Assembly (NCBI GenBank): GCA_905235205.1
Contig: CAJOKM010000005.1
Coordinates: forward strand, 1 to 49,421
Length of the DNA: 49,421 nucleotides
Reading direction: 5' to 3'
From: an uncultured Clostridia bacterium
Lineage (GTDB): Bacteria > Bacillota > Clostridia > Christensenellales > CAG-138
Positions 7,578 to 16,230 of the stretch are shown piece after piece. Positions within the stretch are counted from its first letter, which is position 1, and each line of letters opens with the position of its first letter. A program made the translations under genes and the position numbers. Under the pieces are notes generated by a model, which worked only from the letters and a program-made list of their open reading frames with translations, had not been told where the DNA came from and made no database searches.

Positions 7578-8921
7578 TTAAGATTGTTCGTCATCTTGCA
7601 TGGTGCGGAATCTGGTGTACTCGCCCTGGAAGATCAGCTTGCAGGTCTCGATCGGGCCGTGGCGATTCTTTGCCACGATCGCTTCGCTCTCGAGACCCGC
7701 GTTCTCGTCGTAGACCGCTGCGCGGTACAGAAGGATGACCATATCCGCATCCTGCTCGATGGAGCCGGACTCTCTGAGATCGGAGATCATCGGACGGTGA
7801 TCCTGCCTTAGCTCCGGTCCGCGGTTCAGCTGCGAGAGCAGAATGATCGGAAGATCGAGTTCACGCGCTAAGAGCTTCATGGCACGCGTCATGTCGGAGA
7901 TCTCCTGCTGGCGGTTGTCGTTCTTGCGTCCGCCGGCGCCCGTGCCCTGCATGAGCTGCATATAGTCGATGATGACCAGGTCGAGTCCCTGCTGTGCCTT
8001 CAGCCTGCGGCACTTCGAGCGGATGCTCGCGACCGTCGCGCCCGCGGAATCGTCGATAAACAGGCGGCTGTTCTGCAAGGGCTCCGCGACTTCCATGAGC
8101 CGCTGCATCTCGGTATCGTTCACCGAGCCGTCCTTGATCTTCTGCGAGTCGACCGACGCCTCGGTGCACATGATGCGCATCATCAGCTGTTCCTTGCTCA
8201 TTTCGAGCGAGAACACCGCGACCGCGCGGTTGTCGTGCAGCGCGGCGTACTGCGCGATGTTCATCGCGAACGCCGACTTGCCCATCGCGGGACGCGCGGC
8301 AAGAATGATGAGGTCGCTCTTCTGCAGTCCGTTGGTCAGCCGGTCGAGCTTCGAAAAGCCTGTGGCGATGCCTGTCAGCTTTCCCTTCCTACGCACGATC
8401 TCGCCGATCTGATTGATCGTATCCGGTACGATCTCCTTTGCGGGCGACAGCGTCTCCTCCGTCTTGCGCATGGAGATGTCGTAGATCTTGCGTTCGGCGT
8501 CGTTTAACGACTCCTCTACGTCGCGCCGGTCGTTCATGCCGTCGCGGATCATTTCGTTGCCCACGCGGATCAGCGCGCGCTGGATGCTGTGCTCCTCGAC
8601 GATCTTCTCATAGTGCTGCGCGTTCGCCGCCGTCGGCACGAAGTTCATGAGTTCGGTGAGATACACGCTCCCGCCCGCGCTCTCCAGCTTGCCGCTGCGT
8701 TCGAGCGCGTTAGAAAGCGTGACGATGTCGACCGCGTTGCCGTTTGCGCGGATCGAGCGCATCGCCTCGAAGATGTCCGTATGCGCCGCCTGATAGAAAT
8801 CCTCCGGCTTGAGCTGTTCGAGCATCGCATCCAGCGCCGCTGTGTCGAGCAGCATTGCGCCGAGCACCGAGCGTTCGGCTTCCGGATTATGCGGCAGGGT
8901 GTCGATCGGTTTCTGTTCCAT
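7578..8921 (-). CDS. dnaB: Replicative DNA helicase DnaB
   Basis: 447 aa, normal length. The N-terminal DnaB domain (DTLPHNPEAERSVLGAML) is followed by the RecA-like ATPase with Walker A ARPAMGKSAFA, Walker B LVIIDYMQLM and the arginine-finger region near the C-terminus (KNRHGP). It unwinds DNA ahead of the replication fork as a hexamer. It directly follows rplI with no spacing, as in other Bacillota. The stop codon lies four bases from structured repeat copy A. Confidence 0.97.
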   Translation of the reverse strand: MEQKPIDTLPHNPEAERSVLGAMLLDTAALDAMLEQLKPEDFYQAAHTDIFEAMRSIRANGNAVDIVTLSNALERSGKLESAGGSVYLTELMNFVPTAANAQHYEKIVEEHSIQRALIRVGNEMIRDGMNDRRDVEESLNDAERKIYDISMRKTEETLSPAKEIVPDTINQIGEIVRRKGKLTGIATGFSKLDRLTNGLQKSDLIILAARPAMGKSAFAMNIAQYAALHDNRAVAVFSLEMSKEQLMMRIMCTEASVDSQKIKDGSVNDTEMQRLMEVAEPLQNSRLFIDDSAGATVASIRSKCRRLKAQQGLDLVIIDYMQLMQGTGAGGRKNDNRQQEISDMTRAMKLLARELDLPIILLSQLNRGPELRQDHRPMISDLRESGSIEQDADMVILLYRAAVYDENAGLESEAIVAKNRHGPIETCKLIFQGEYTRFRTMQDDEQS

Positions 8922-9362
8922 TTATTCTTCCACAATGACCTTCACGGTTGCCGAAACGCCCTCAAAGAGCGACAGCTTCGCCGTGTATTCCCCGAGCGCG
9001 CGGATCGGATCGATCGCGATTTTCTTTTTGTCGACCTCGACGCCCTTCTGCTCGAAAAGCGCCGCCGCGATCTCCTTGCCCGAGACCGTGCCGAACAGCT
9101 TTCCGTTCTCGCCGACGCGCGCCTTGACGCGCACCACCTGTCCTTCGAGCGCCTGCGCCGATTCACGCGCTTTGACGCCCGCCGTGAACCTGCGGTGCTG
9201 TGCCGCGCTCTTTTTGATGTTCGCCGCGTTGATCGCCTGCGCGTCCGCCGGTTCCGCCATTTTGCGCGGAAGCAGGAAGTTGCGCGCATATCCGTCGCTG
9301 ACAGAAACGACTTCGCCCTTCTTGCCGGTGCCCTTTACGTCTTCCAAAAGCAGTACTTTCAT
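8922..9362 (-). CDS. rplI: 50S ribosomal protein L9
   Basis: 146 aa, typical. The N-terminal domain MKVLLLEDVKGTGKKGEVV and GYARNFLLP are L9 hallmarks (23S rRNA binding). A helix rich in Lys and Ala then leads to the C-terminal domain. The start at 9362 follows an AGGA-type ribosome site. The gene sits between gdpP and dnaB, the standard Bacillota order. Confidence 0.97.
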   Translation of the reverse strand: MKVLLLEDVKGTGKKGEVVSVSDGYARNFLLPRKMAEPADAQAINAANIKKSAAQHRRFTAGVKARESAQALEGQVVRVKARVGENGKLFGTVSGKEIAAALFEQKGVEVDKKKIAIDPIRALGEYTAKLSLFEGVSATVKVIVEE

Positions 9363-9384
9363 AGTCTGATCCGTCCTTTCCGGA

Positions 9385-11325
9385 TTATTTTTCGGGGGTC
9401 TCCCGTTCGTATTCGTCGATTGCCTCGTTGAGCCGTTTCATCGCTTCGTCCGTGTCGACGCCGTACAGCTGCGCGCCCGCCATCGTCAGATGCCCGCCGC
9501 CGCCGAGCTTTTCGAGAATCAGCTGCACGTTGATCTGTCCGTAACTGCGTCCCGAGATCGAAACCATGTCGTCCGTCTCGGCAAGCACGAACGCCGCGTA
9601 GATGCCGCGAATGCCCAAAAGCTCATCCGCCGCCTGCGCCGCCAAAAGCTTTCCGTCCGGCACGTTTTTGCCGCAGGACGAGATCGCGATCCCGCTCTTT
9701 CGGATCGAAGCCGCCTCCACAACATTTGCGCAGCGCACGTAGCTGTCGAAATCGTTCTGGAACATCAGCTTGACCGAGCTTAAATCCGCGCCGTTTCTTC
9801 TGAGGTAGCCCGCCGCGTCAAACGTGCGCGAGCCGACGTTGAACGCGAACTGCTTCGTGTCGACCGTGATGCCTGCCAAAAGCGCGCTGCAGGTGAACGC
9901 CGCGGGCTTGACGTTGTCCGCAAAGTACTGCATGACCTCGGTGACCATTTCGCTCGCGCTCGACGCGCGTGTCTCAAGGTAATGCAGGGTCGCGTTTTCG
10001 ATATAGTCCGCGTTGCGGCGGTGATGGTCGATCAAAACGATATGCTCCGCTTTTTCGAGCAGCTCCGGCGCGACCGTGACGGACGCGCGCTGCGTGTCGA
10101 CCACGACCAGAACCGAGTCCGGCTTCATCATTTCCGCCGCCTGCTCCGGACGAACGATCAGCGACGCCGCGCCGGACCGTTCCAGCGTATGCACCGCGTC
10201 CTCGATCGTGCTGTTGACTGCGTCGAGCACGATATACGCGTGCGCGCCGACGTGGTTTGCGCAGGTCATGACGCCGAGCGCCGCGCCGAGGCAGTCCATG
10301 TCGGAGTTCTTATGTCCCATGATGAACACGTCGCCGCTGTTTTCGAACAACTGATACAGCGCCTTACTGAACAGCCGCGCCTTGACGCGGGACTGACGCG
10401 GATCGTGCTGGCGTTTGCCGCCGTAAAAGCGGTAGTCTGTGCCGTCCTTGACCACGACCTGATCGCCGCCGCGTCCCAAAGCAAGCTCCATCGCGCGGCG
10501 CGCGTCCGCTTCGGACTGCGCGAGCCGCGGCGCGATGCCGAACCCGATCGACAGCGAAACCGCCGACGCCGAGCCCGTATCGATCCGGTGTGCCTGCTCT
10601 AACAGCGCAAAGCGCTCCGATTCCAACTGCTGCATCTGCTTCGCTTCGAGGATCAGCAAAAACCGTCCGTTGTCGTAGCGGCGGTACAGTCCGCCGAGGC
10701 GCTTCGATAGATCCGCGATCAGCCGTTCGACCTCCGCAAGCACCGCGGTGCTGTGCACCTGCGCGTCGCTTAAGAGCTCTTCGTAGTTGTCGACAAAGAT
10801 CATTGCCACGTACGGTCGCTGCTCGGTATACAGGCGCTGATAGTGCGCCGCTTCGGTGCGGTCGAGCCAGTACTCTAAAACGAGCTTTTTTTCGTCTTTG
10901 CGCTGCACCAGCATGTGCATGACCTGATAATTGCTGCCGTTATATTCGACCTGAAGCGAGCGGATCGGATGCTCGCCGTCGAACTCCGGCGCGATCTCGC
11001 GCACGTTCTGTCCGTCAAACAGCGTTAAGAACGCGCTGTTGCGCCAGGTGATCCGTCCCGAAAGGTCCAGGATCGCGCAGGGGATCGAAATGTTTTGGAT
11101 CAGCGACGCGACCGCGCTGTCGTTTTCGCGGAACACGCGATCCATGCGTTCCTGCTGGCGCTTTGCGATCCCGCGCAGAACCAGCGCGGATACGAGCAGG
11201 AAAACAAGTCCCGCGCCGAGCAGGGCGAGCGCGACCCAGTACTGCTTTGTGAAAAGCGCGATCGCGCCCGCGCCGAGCGCCGTGAGCGCGCCGAACGCGA
11301 TCAAGATGCCGCTATATTGTTTCAT
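9385..11325 (-). CDS. gdpP: Cyclic-di-AMP phosphodiesterase GdpP (DHH family)
   Basis: 646 aa. Two N-terminal membrane helices (about residues 5-55) are followed by a PAS-like domain, a degenerate GGDEF domain, and C-terminal DHH and DHHA1 domains. The DHH part shows GHKNSDMDCLG, VVDTQ and VLIDHHRRN, which carry the metal-binding residues, and the DHHA1 end has GGGGHLTMAGA. GdpP degrades the second messenger c-di-AMP and so affects potassium, wall and stress control. The ATG at 11325 overlaps the TGA of the upstream yybS-like gene (ATGA) and gives the expected hydrophobic N-terminus. The frame stays open for 80 codons upstream, without family similarity. Confidence 0.94.
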   Translation of the reverse strand: MKQYSGILIAFGALTALGAGAIALFTKQYWVALALLGAGLVFLLVSALVLRGIAKRQQERMDRVFRENDSAVASLIQNISIPCAILDLSGRITWRNSAFLTLFDGQNVREIAPEFDGEHPIRSLQVEYNGSNYQVMHMLVQRKDEKKLVLEYWLDRTEAAHYQRLYTEQRPYVAMIFVDNYEELLSDAQVHSTAVLAEVERLIADLSKRLGGLYRRYDNGRFLLILEAKQMQQLESERFALLEQAHRIDTGSASAVSLSIGFGIAPRLAQSEADARRAMELALGRGGDQVVVKDGTDYRFYGGKRQHDPRQSRVKARLFSKALYQLFENSGDVFIMGHKNSDMDCLGAALGVMTCANHVGAHAYIVLDAVNSTIEDAVHTLERSGAASLIVRPEQAAEMMKPDSVLVVVDTQRASVTVAPELLEKAEHIVLIDHHRRNADYIENATLHYLETRASSASEMVTEVMQYFADNVKPAAFTCSALLAGITVDTKQFAFNVGSRTFDAAGYLRRNGADLSSVKLMFQNDFDSYVRCANVVEAASIRKSGIAISSCGKNVPDGKLLAAQAADELLGIRGIYAAFVLAETDDMVSISGRSYGQINVQLILEKLGGGGHLTMAGAQLYGVDTDEAMKRLNEAIDEYERETPEK

Positions 11326-12344
11326 ATCCGTGTCCCGTCCTCTCCGACGTTCGTCTGTTTTCGTAAGGAGGCAACCATGCCCAAAACCGCCAGCATGAGC
11401 AGCCCCACCGTCGGCATTGTCGCCGCGCCCGCGCATACGATCGCAAAGATCCAGCCTTTCTTTACGCGAAGCGAAAGCCGCCGCGCCGCGCATAGACCCG
11501 CAAGCGCGCACGGGAACCGCCACAGCATCGACGCCGCGCCCGCAAGCGCAATCATGCCGTTCCATCCGGTCAGCTCAAGCAGCATGCCCAAAATCGCGAG
11601 CGCCGTCATCGCGATCACAAACGGGCGCTCGCAGCGCCATTCACAAAACGCCGGAAGAGGTTTGAGGTCCGCGCCGCCGCGCCGGTTCCAAAGATGCGAA
11701 AACAGCACGTTAGAAAGTCCCGCCGCCATCGACGGCAGCAGCAGGATCGGCACGCCGATCTCGTTTGCGCTGAGCCGGTACTCCGTCAAAAGCTCCATCA
11801 ATGCCGACGGCTCTTCGCCCGCGCCGAGCAGCTGTTCCGCTTCGCGCAGAACCTGTTCGTACAGCGCAATGACACGCTTAAACGGCAGGTACGCGTCGCC
11901 GTTTCGGATGAGATCTTTAAGGCACACATACCCGAACAGCGCGATCAGGGTAAGAACCGTCAAATACAGCACCGCGCGGAAGTTCGAACGCTTCATCCGC
12001 TCGAGCGCATAGAGCCCCGCGCCCGGCAGCGCGATCAAAAGCAGCGTGTACAGCGCTTCCGCCGCGTCCTTTGTGATCCAAAGTCCGCAGCCGTAGGCAA
12101 GCGCCGCAAGCGGCACAAGCGCCCACGCCGATACGCACTGCGCGCTCCGCGCCCATAGCGACGGAACGATCAGAAGCAGAAGAACGGTCGCCGCCTGCTT
12201 CATACCGTACGCAAACAGCGTGCCGTCAAAGCCGGACAGCCACGCCGCGCTCGGCGCAAATGCCAAAAGAACCGTGCCGAGTGCGGCAAGCAGAGTCCAC
12301 GGCAGCCGCATGCCGGTTCGCTCGGATTGTCGATAAATATTCAT
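11322..12344 (-). CDS. yybS: YybS/DUF2232-family membrane protein
   Basis: Up to 340 aa with about eight hydrophobic segments. This is an integral membrane protein of unknown function that regularly precedes gdpP in Bacillota. The motif VPILLLPSMAAGLSNVLFSH lies in the expected central region. Two starts are possible. The ATG at 12344 begins six bases after the -10 box of the promoter at 12351-12379, so it would make a nearly leaderless message. The in-frame ATG at 12311 would leave a short leader but lacks a clear ribosome site. The family call rests mainly on gene order plus hydrophobicity. Confidence 0.8.
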   Translation of the reverse strand: MNIYRQSERTGMRLPWTLLAALGTVLLAFAPSAAWLSGFDGTLFAYGMKQAATVLLLLIVPSLWARSAQCVSAWALVPLAALAYGCGLWITKDAAEALYTLLLIALPGAGLYALERMKRSNFRAVLYLTVLTLIALFGYVCLKDLIRNGDAYLPFKRVIALYEQVLREAEQLLGAGEEPSALMELLTEYRLSANEIGVPILLLPSMAAGLSNVLFSHLWNRRGGADLKPLPAFCEWRCERPFVIAMTALAILGMLLELTGWNGMIALAGAASMLWRFPCALAGLCAARRLSLRVKKGWIFAIVCAGAATMPTVGLLMLAVLGMVASLRKQTNVGEDGTRI

Positions 12345-12350
12345 GATTTC

Positions 12351-12379
12351 ATTTTACGCACTTTTGGGGAAGCCGTCAA
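12351..12379 (-). promoter_or_regulatory. Promoter of the yybS-gdpP-rplI-dnaB operon
   Basis: On the minus strand TTGACG (12374-12379) and TAAAAT (12351-12356) are 17 bases apart. The -35 abuts the T-run of the thrS terminator. The start point would fall at or next to the yybS ATG at 12344. Confidence 0.7.
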
Positions 12380-12420
12380 GATAAAAGAAGAACGCCGGAG
12401 CCCAAAGAAGGGTTCCGGCG
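12380..12420 (-). terminator. thrS terminator
   Basis: CGCCGGAACCC and GGGCTCCGGCG (within 12393-12420, one mismatch) form a stem followed on the minus strand by a T-rich tract. It lies just past the thrS stop codon. Confidence 0.8.
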
Positions 12421-12433
12421 CGCGATTCTCAGC

Positions 12434-14359
12434 TTATTTTGCTTTGGCTCTGATCTCCTCGAGCGCTTTTTCGGCAAACGCGTCGACGGTCATCCTGCCG
12501 AGATCGCCGTCCTTACGGGAGCGCACGGCGACGGTGCCGCTTTCGACCTCCGCGTCGCCCAAGACCAGCATGTACGGGATCTTCTGCATCTGCGCCTCAC
12601 GGATCTTGAACCCGATCTTCTCGTTTCGGAGATCGGTCTCCACGCGCATGCCGAGACTGTCGAGCTTTTCCGCAATCGCTTCCGCCGCCTCGTTCGCGCG
12701 GTCGGTGATCGTGAGGATCTTCGCCTGGACCGGCGCGAGCCACAGCGGGAACGCGCCCATCGTTTCCTCAATGAGATACGCCATGAACCGGTCCAAAGAC
12801 CCTAAGATCGCGCGGTGCAGCACGACCGGCGTGCGCTCCTTGCCGTCCTTGTCGATGTAGGTGAGATTAAACCGCGCCGGCAGGCAGAAATCGAGCTGGC
12901 AGGTGGACAGCGTATATTCCGCGCCGACAGCGGGCGTGACGTAAACGTCAAGCTTCGGGCCGTAGAACGCCGCTTCGCCGATCTCCTCCGTGTACTCGAG
13001 TCCCAGCGAGTTCAGTACGTCGCGCAGCGCGTTCTCCGCGGTGTTCCACATCTCGTCGTCGTCGTGATACTTCACCTTGTCCGCGGGATCCCGAAGCGAC
13101 AGCGCACAGCGGTAGTTCGTAATGCCGAAGTCGCGGTATGTTGTGAAGATCAGGTCCACGACCTTCGCGAATTCATCCTTGATCTGCTCGGGCGTGACGA
13201 ACAGGTGCGCGTCGTTCTGGCAGAAATGCCGCCCGCGCTCGATGCCCTTCAGCGTGCCGGACGCCTCGTAGCGGAAGTCATGCGCGATCTCGCCGATGCG
13301 CACGGGCAGGTTCCGGTAGGAATGCGGCGAGTTCGCGTAGATGCGCATATGGTGCGGGCAGTTCATGGGCCGCAGCACGTAGGTTTCGTCCTCGACGTTC
13401 ATCGCCGGGAACATGTTCTGCTGATAGTGATCCCAATGCCCGGAGGTCTTGTACAGATTGACCGTTCCGATGCACGGCGTTAAAACGTGCTGATACCCGG
13501 TCTTGATCTCGCGCTCGCGGATGTAGTCCTCTAAGATGCGCCACAGCGTATACCCTTTTGGCAGGAACATCGGCATGCCCTTTCCGACCAGCTCGTCGGT
13601 CATGAACAGTCCGAGCTCACGGCCGAGCTTGCGGTGATCGCGTTTTTTCGCCTCCTCGATGCGCGTGATGTACGCTTCGAGATCGGCTCTCTTCTCAAAC
13701 GCCGTCGCATAGATTCGCTGCAGCATCTTGTTCTTTTCGGAGCCGCGCCAGTACGCACCCGCAAGGCTCATGATTTTGATGTTCTTGACCTTGCCGGTCG
13801 ACGCGACGTGCGGGCCTGCGCACAGATCGACAAACTCGCCCTGCCGGTAGAAGCTGATCGTCTCGTCCTCCGGCAGATCCTCGATGAGCTCGACCTTGTA
13901 CGGCTCGCCCTTCTCCTTCATGAACGCGATCGCTTCCTCGCGCGGCAGTTCGAACCGCTCGAGCTTGTGGTTCTCGCTTACGATGCGCTCCATTTCCTTT
14001 TCGATCTTCCTGAAATCGTCCGGTGTGAACGACACCGGCACGTCGAAGTCGTAGTAGAACCCGTCGGCGATCGCGGGACCGATCGCAAGCTTCGCTTCGG
14101 GGAACAGGCGCTTGACCGCCTGCGCAAGGATGTGCGCGCCCGTATGGCGGTACGCCCAGCGTCCGTTTTCGTCCTCAAAGGTGCAGAGCTTCAGCGAGCA
14201 GTCGTGCTCGATCGGACGGAACGCGTCCGCGCGCTCGCCGTCGATCTCGCAGCAGAGCGTTGCTTTCTTGAGTCCGTTACTGATCGCGCCCGCAATGTCC
14301 AGCGCCGTCATGCCGGTTTCGAATTCACGCTTCGAACCGTCCGGAAAGGTAATGATCAT
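12434..14359 (-). CDS. thrS: Threonine-tRNA ligase
   Basis: 641 aa. Order of domains: TGS (MIITFPDGSKREFETG), editing domain with RHTGAHILAQA, class II catalytic core with the zinc-binding segments LRPMNCPHHM and CQNDAHLFV, then the anticodon-binding domain. It charges tRNA-Thr and edits Ser. The start at 14359 is fixed by GGAGGA a few bases upstream; a frame extension to 14386 would include the ribosome site itself. Expression is controlled by the T-box leader upstream, which carries an ACC specifier. Confidence 0.97.
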   Translation of the reverse strand: MIITFPDGSKREFETGMTALDIAGAISNGLKKATLCCEIDGERADAFRPIEHDCSLKLCTFEDENGRWAYRHTGAHILAQAVKRLFPEAKLAIGPAIADGFYYDFDVPVSFTPDDFRKIEKEMERIVSENHKLERFELPREEAIAFMKEKGEPYKVELIEDLPEDETISFYRQGEFVDLCAGPHVASTGKVKNIKIMSLAGAYWRGSEKNKMLQRIYATAFEKRADLEAYITRIEEAKKRDHRKLGRELGLFMTDELVGKGMPMFLPKGYTLWRILEDYIREREIKTGYQHVLTPCIGTVNLYKTSGHWDHYQQNMFPAMNVEDETYVLRPMNCPHHMRIYANSPHSYRNLPVRIGEIAHDFRYEASGTLKGIERGRHFCQNDAHLFVTPEQIKDEFAKVVDLIFTTYRDFGITNYRCALSLRDPADKVKYHDDDEMWNTAENALRDVLNSLGLEYTEEIGEAAFYGPKLDVYVTPAVGAEYTLSTCQLDFCLPARFNLTYIDKDGKERTPVVLHRAILGSLDRFMAYLIEETMGAFPLWLAPVQAKILTITDRANEAAEAIAEKLDSLGMRVETDLRNEKIGFKIREAQMQKIPYMLVLGDAEVESGTVAVRSRKDGDLGRMTVDAFAEKALEEIRAKAK

Positions 14360-14387
14360 GCTTGTTTCCTCCATGTCGTTTTGCAAT

Positions 14388-14580
14388 CAAAAACGCCCCT
14401 CGGTACAAGGGACGTTCATCACGTGGTTCCACCCTGTTTGGTGCTCTGTACGCTGTAACGGGCGTGCCCGCTTTGATCCTCCGGCGGTCTTCACGCTGTA
14501 CTTTTTACGGCGCTCTCACCGTCCGCCGCTCGCTTTCAAAAGCCGATAAACGCTACTGCTTCCGAACTCATCTCAAAGAT
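14388..14580 (-). promoter_or_regulatory. T-box leader of thrS (tRNA-Thr sensing)
   Basis: Read on the minus strand, the leader has the conserved T-box sequence AGGGTGGAACCACG (14422-14435) and then a terminator hairpin (arms 14408-14415 and 14393-14400) followed by a T-run. The likely specifier codon is ACC (Thr) at 14486-14488, in the context GTGAAG-ACC. The ileS leader shows GTGAAG-ATC at the same place, which supports both readings. Uncharged tRNA-Thr would stabilise the antiterminator and let transcription reach thrS. Confidence 0.9.
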
Positions 14581-14586
14581 AGAAAC

Positions 14587-14614
14587 ATTATACCATACCC
14601 CGCGCGTTTGTCAA
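14587..14614 (-). promoter_or_regulatory. thrS promoter
   Basis: On the minus strand a perfect TTGACA (14609-14614) and perfect TATAAT (14587-14592) are 16 bases apart, directly upstream of the T-box leader. Confidence 0.85.
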
Positions 14615-14618
14615 CCGA

Positions 14619-14642
14619 AAAAACGCCCTCGAAGGGCGTTTT
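14619..14642. terminator. Bidirectional terminator at the end of the BMC/sugar operon
   Basis: AAACGCCC and GGGCGTTT pair around a short loop, flanked by A and T runs. On the minus strand it follows the last PIG-L gene and closes the long operon that starts near 35828. Confidence 0.85.
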
Positions 14643-14745
14643 CGGCTTTTTGCAAACAATGTACCGGATTCCAGTTACGGAAGCAGCTTGTGCGCGCCGG
14701 CGATGATCGGCCAGTCGGTGCACAGTCCGAACGCTTCCACATACT

Positions 14746-15390
14746 CTACGCCGGGCGTGCCGCAGGCGGAGGCGTAGAACTTGCGATCATGTCCGCATAG
14801 TCAACGCCGAACGCGTCCTTACACCAGTCGCCCTGCTGCGAAGCGTGGCACGCAAAGAGCTTCATCTTGAGGTCGAACGTGTCCGTGATATCCACAAAAT
14901 ACTGTGCGTTGATCTTGTTGGTGAAACCGCCCGTAGGCGTGCAGTAGAACATTGGTGGGATATGATCGATCACCGGATGTTCCGTTTCCATCAGCTTCAC
15001 GGTCGCCAGGATGCGCGCTTCAAAGGCCAGATATCCGCTGATGTCGTGATCCTGGTTATAGTCTTTGTACGGAGGATGGGCAAAGATCACGTCGGGACGC
15101 GCGATACGCACGGCTTCTATGAACGCCATGCGGGTCTCCCGCTCGTCGAACAGCATCTCATCCTCAAATCCAAGCCAGATGAGATGCGCGCCGAGCAGCG
15201 CGCAGGACGCCTCCGCTTCCTTTTTCCGCATGGCCGCGATTTCCTCACGCGGACGGCCGTAGGAACCGATCTCGCCGTTGGTCGCGATGCAGACGAAGAC
15301 CTCGTCACCGCGCTTTACATACTTCGCAAGCGTTCCGGCACAACGAAACTCCACGTCGTCCGGATGCGCGCCGAAAGCCAAAACTCTCAT
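14746..15390 (-). CDS. PIG-L family deacetylase, copy 1, C-terminus frameshifted
   Basis: 214 aa. PIG-L (LmbE-like) enzymes are zinc-dependent N-deacetylases acting on N-acetyl sugars and related small molecules. The metal motif AHPDD (residues 9-12) and the later YNQDHDI are intact. The true C-terminus (FYASACGTPG... PIIAGAHKLLP) is encoded one frame away and runs to a stop at 14675. The reading frame shifts after DMIA and ends in an 11-residue foreign tail (SSTPPPAARPA). Copy 2 carries the same shift and tail; copy 3 is intact. Compared with copy 3, a 13-base loss between two GATC repeats would explain it. The core should still fold; the activity of the shortened form is uncertain. Confidence 0.8.
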   Translation of the reverse strand: MRVLAFGAHPDDVEFRCAGTLAKYVKRGDEVFVCIATNGEIGSYGRPREEIAAMRKKEAEASCALLGAHLIWLGFEDEMLFDERETRMAFIEAVRIARPDVIFAHPPYKDYNQDHDISGYLAFEARILATVKLMETEHPVIDHIPPMFYCTPTGGFTNKINAQYFVDITDTFDLKMKLFACHASQQGDWCKDAFGVDYADMIASSTPPPAARPA

Positions 15391-15533
15391 AACATGCTGC
15401 CTGCCTTTCTTGGCAAAAATCGGTGCCGTCCGGGCATTTCGCGCGGACGGCACGCCAGTGCTTTACGGAAGGAGCTTGTGCGCGCCGGCGATGATCGGCC
15501 AGTCGGTGCACAGTCCGAACGCTTCCACATACT

Positions 15534-16178
15534 CTACGCCGGGCGTGCCGCAGGCGGAGGCGTAGAACTTGCGATCATATCGCCGTAGTCAACGCCGAAC
15601 GCGTCCTTGCACCATTCGCCCTGCTGGGACGCATGGCAGTGGAACATCTTCATCTTGGTCTCAAACGTGTCGGTCACATCCACAAAATACTGCGCGTTGA
15701 TCTTGGTGGGCAGACCGCCGTGCGGCGTGCAGTAGAACATCGGCGGGATGTGATCGATCACGGGCGATTTCGTCTCCATCAGCTTGACCGTCGCAAGGAT
15801 CCGCGCCTCAAACGCCAGATAGCCCGTGATGTCGTGGTCCTGATTGTAATCCTTAAACGGCGGCGGCGCGAAGATCACGTCCGGGCGGGCGTAACGGACC
15901 GCCTCGATAAACGCCATGCGCGTCTCACGGTTGTCGAACAGCATTTCATCCTCATAGCCCAGCCAGATCAGTTCCGCACCGATCACGGCGCAGGAAGCCT
16001 CCGCTTCCTTTTTCCGCATGGCCGCGATTTCCTCGCGCGGGCGACCGTAGGAGCCGATCTCGCCGTTGGTTGCGATGCACATAAAAACCTTGTCGCCGCG
16101 TTTTGCGTACTTTGCCAGCGTACCGGCGCAGCGGAACTCCATATCGTCCGGATGCGCGCCAAATGCCAGAATTCTCAT
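15534..16178 (-). CDS. PIG-L family deacetylase, copy 2, C-terminus frameshifted
   Basis: 214 aa with AHPDD and YNQDHDI intact, close to copy 1 throughout. It has the same frame change after DMIA and the same tail SSTPPPAARPA. The unshifted tail remains readable in another frame to a stop at 15463. The last roughly 105 bases are nearly identical to those of copy 1 while the bodies have diverged, which points to gene conversion or a recent partial duplication. The ATG at 16178 is chosen because GGAAAGGTGG lies just upstream; the frame is open for 51 more codons that overlap copy 3 and its spacer. Confidence 0.8.
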   Translation of the reverse strand: MRILAFGAHPDDMEFRCAGTLAKYAKRGDKVFMCIATNGEIGSYGRPREEIAAMRKKEAEASCAVIGAELIWLGYEDEMLFDNRETRMAFIEAVRYARPDVIFAPPPFKDYNQDHDITGYLAFEARILATVKLMETKSPVIDHIPPMFYCTPHGGLPTKINAQYFVDVTDTFETKMKMFHCHASQQGEWCKDAFGVDYGDMIASSTPPPAARPA

Positions 16179-16230
16179 TGTAAAACCACCTTTCCGATTT
16201 TCTGTAAGTGTCTTGTTCCGTTTCTCTTCT

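Noticed and set aside
11326..11565. 80-codon N-terminal extension of gdpP
   Set aside because: It overlaps the end of the yybS-like gene and lacks similarity; the ATGA overlap start at 11325 gives the expected membrane helices.
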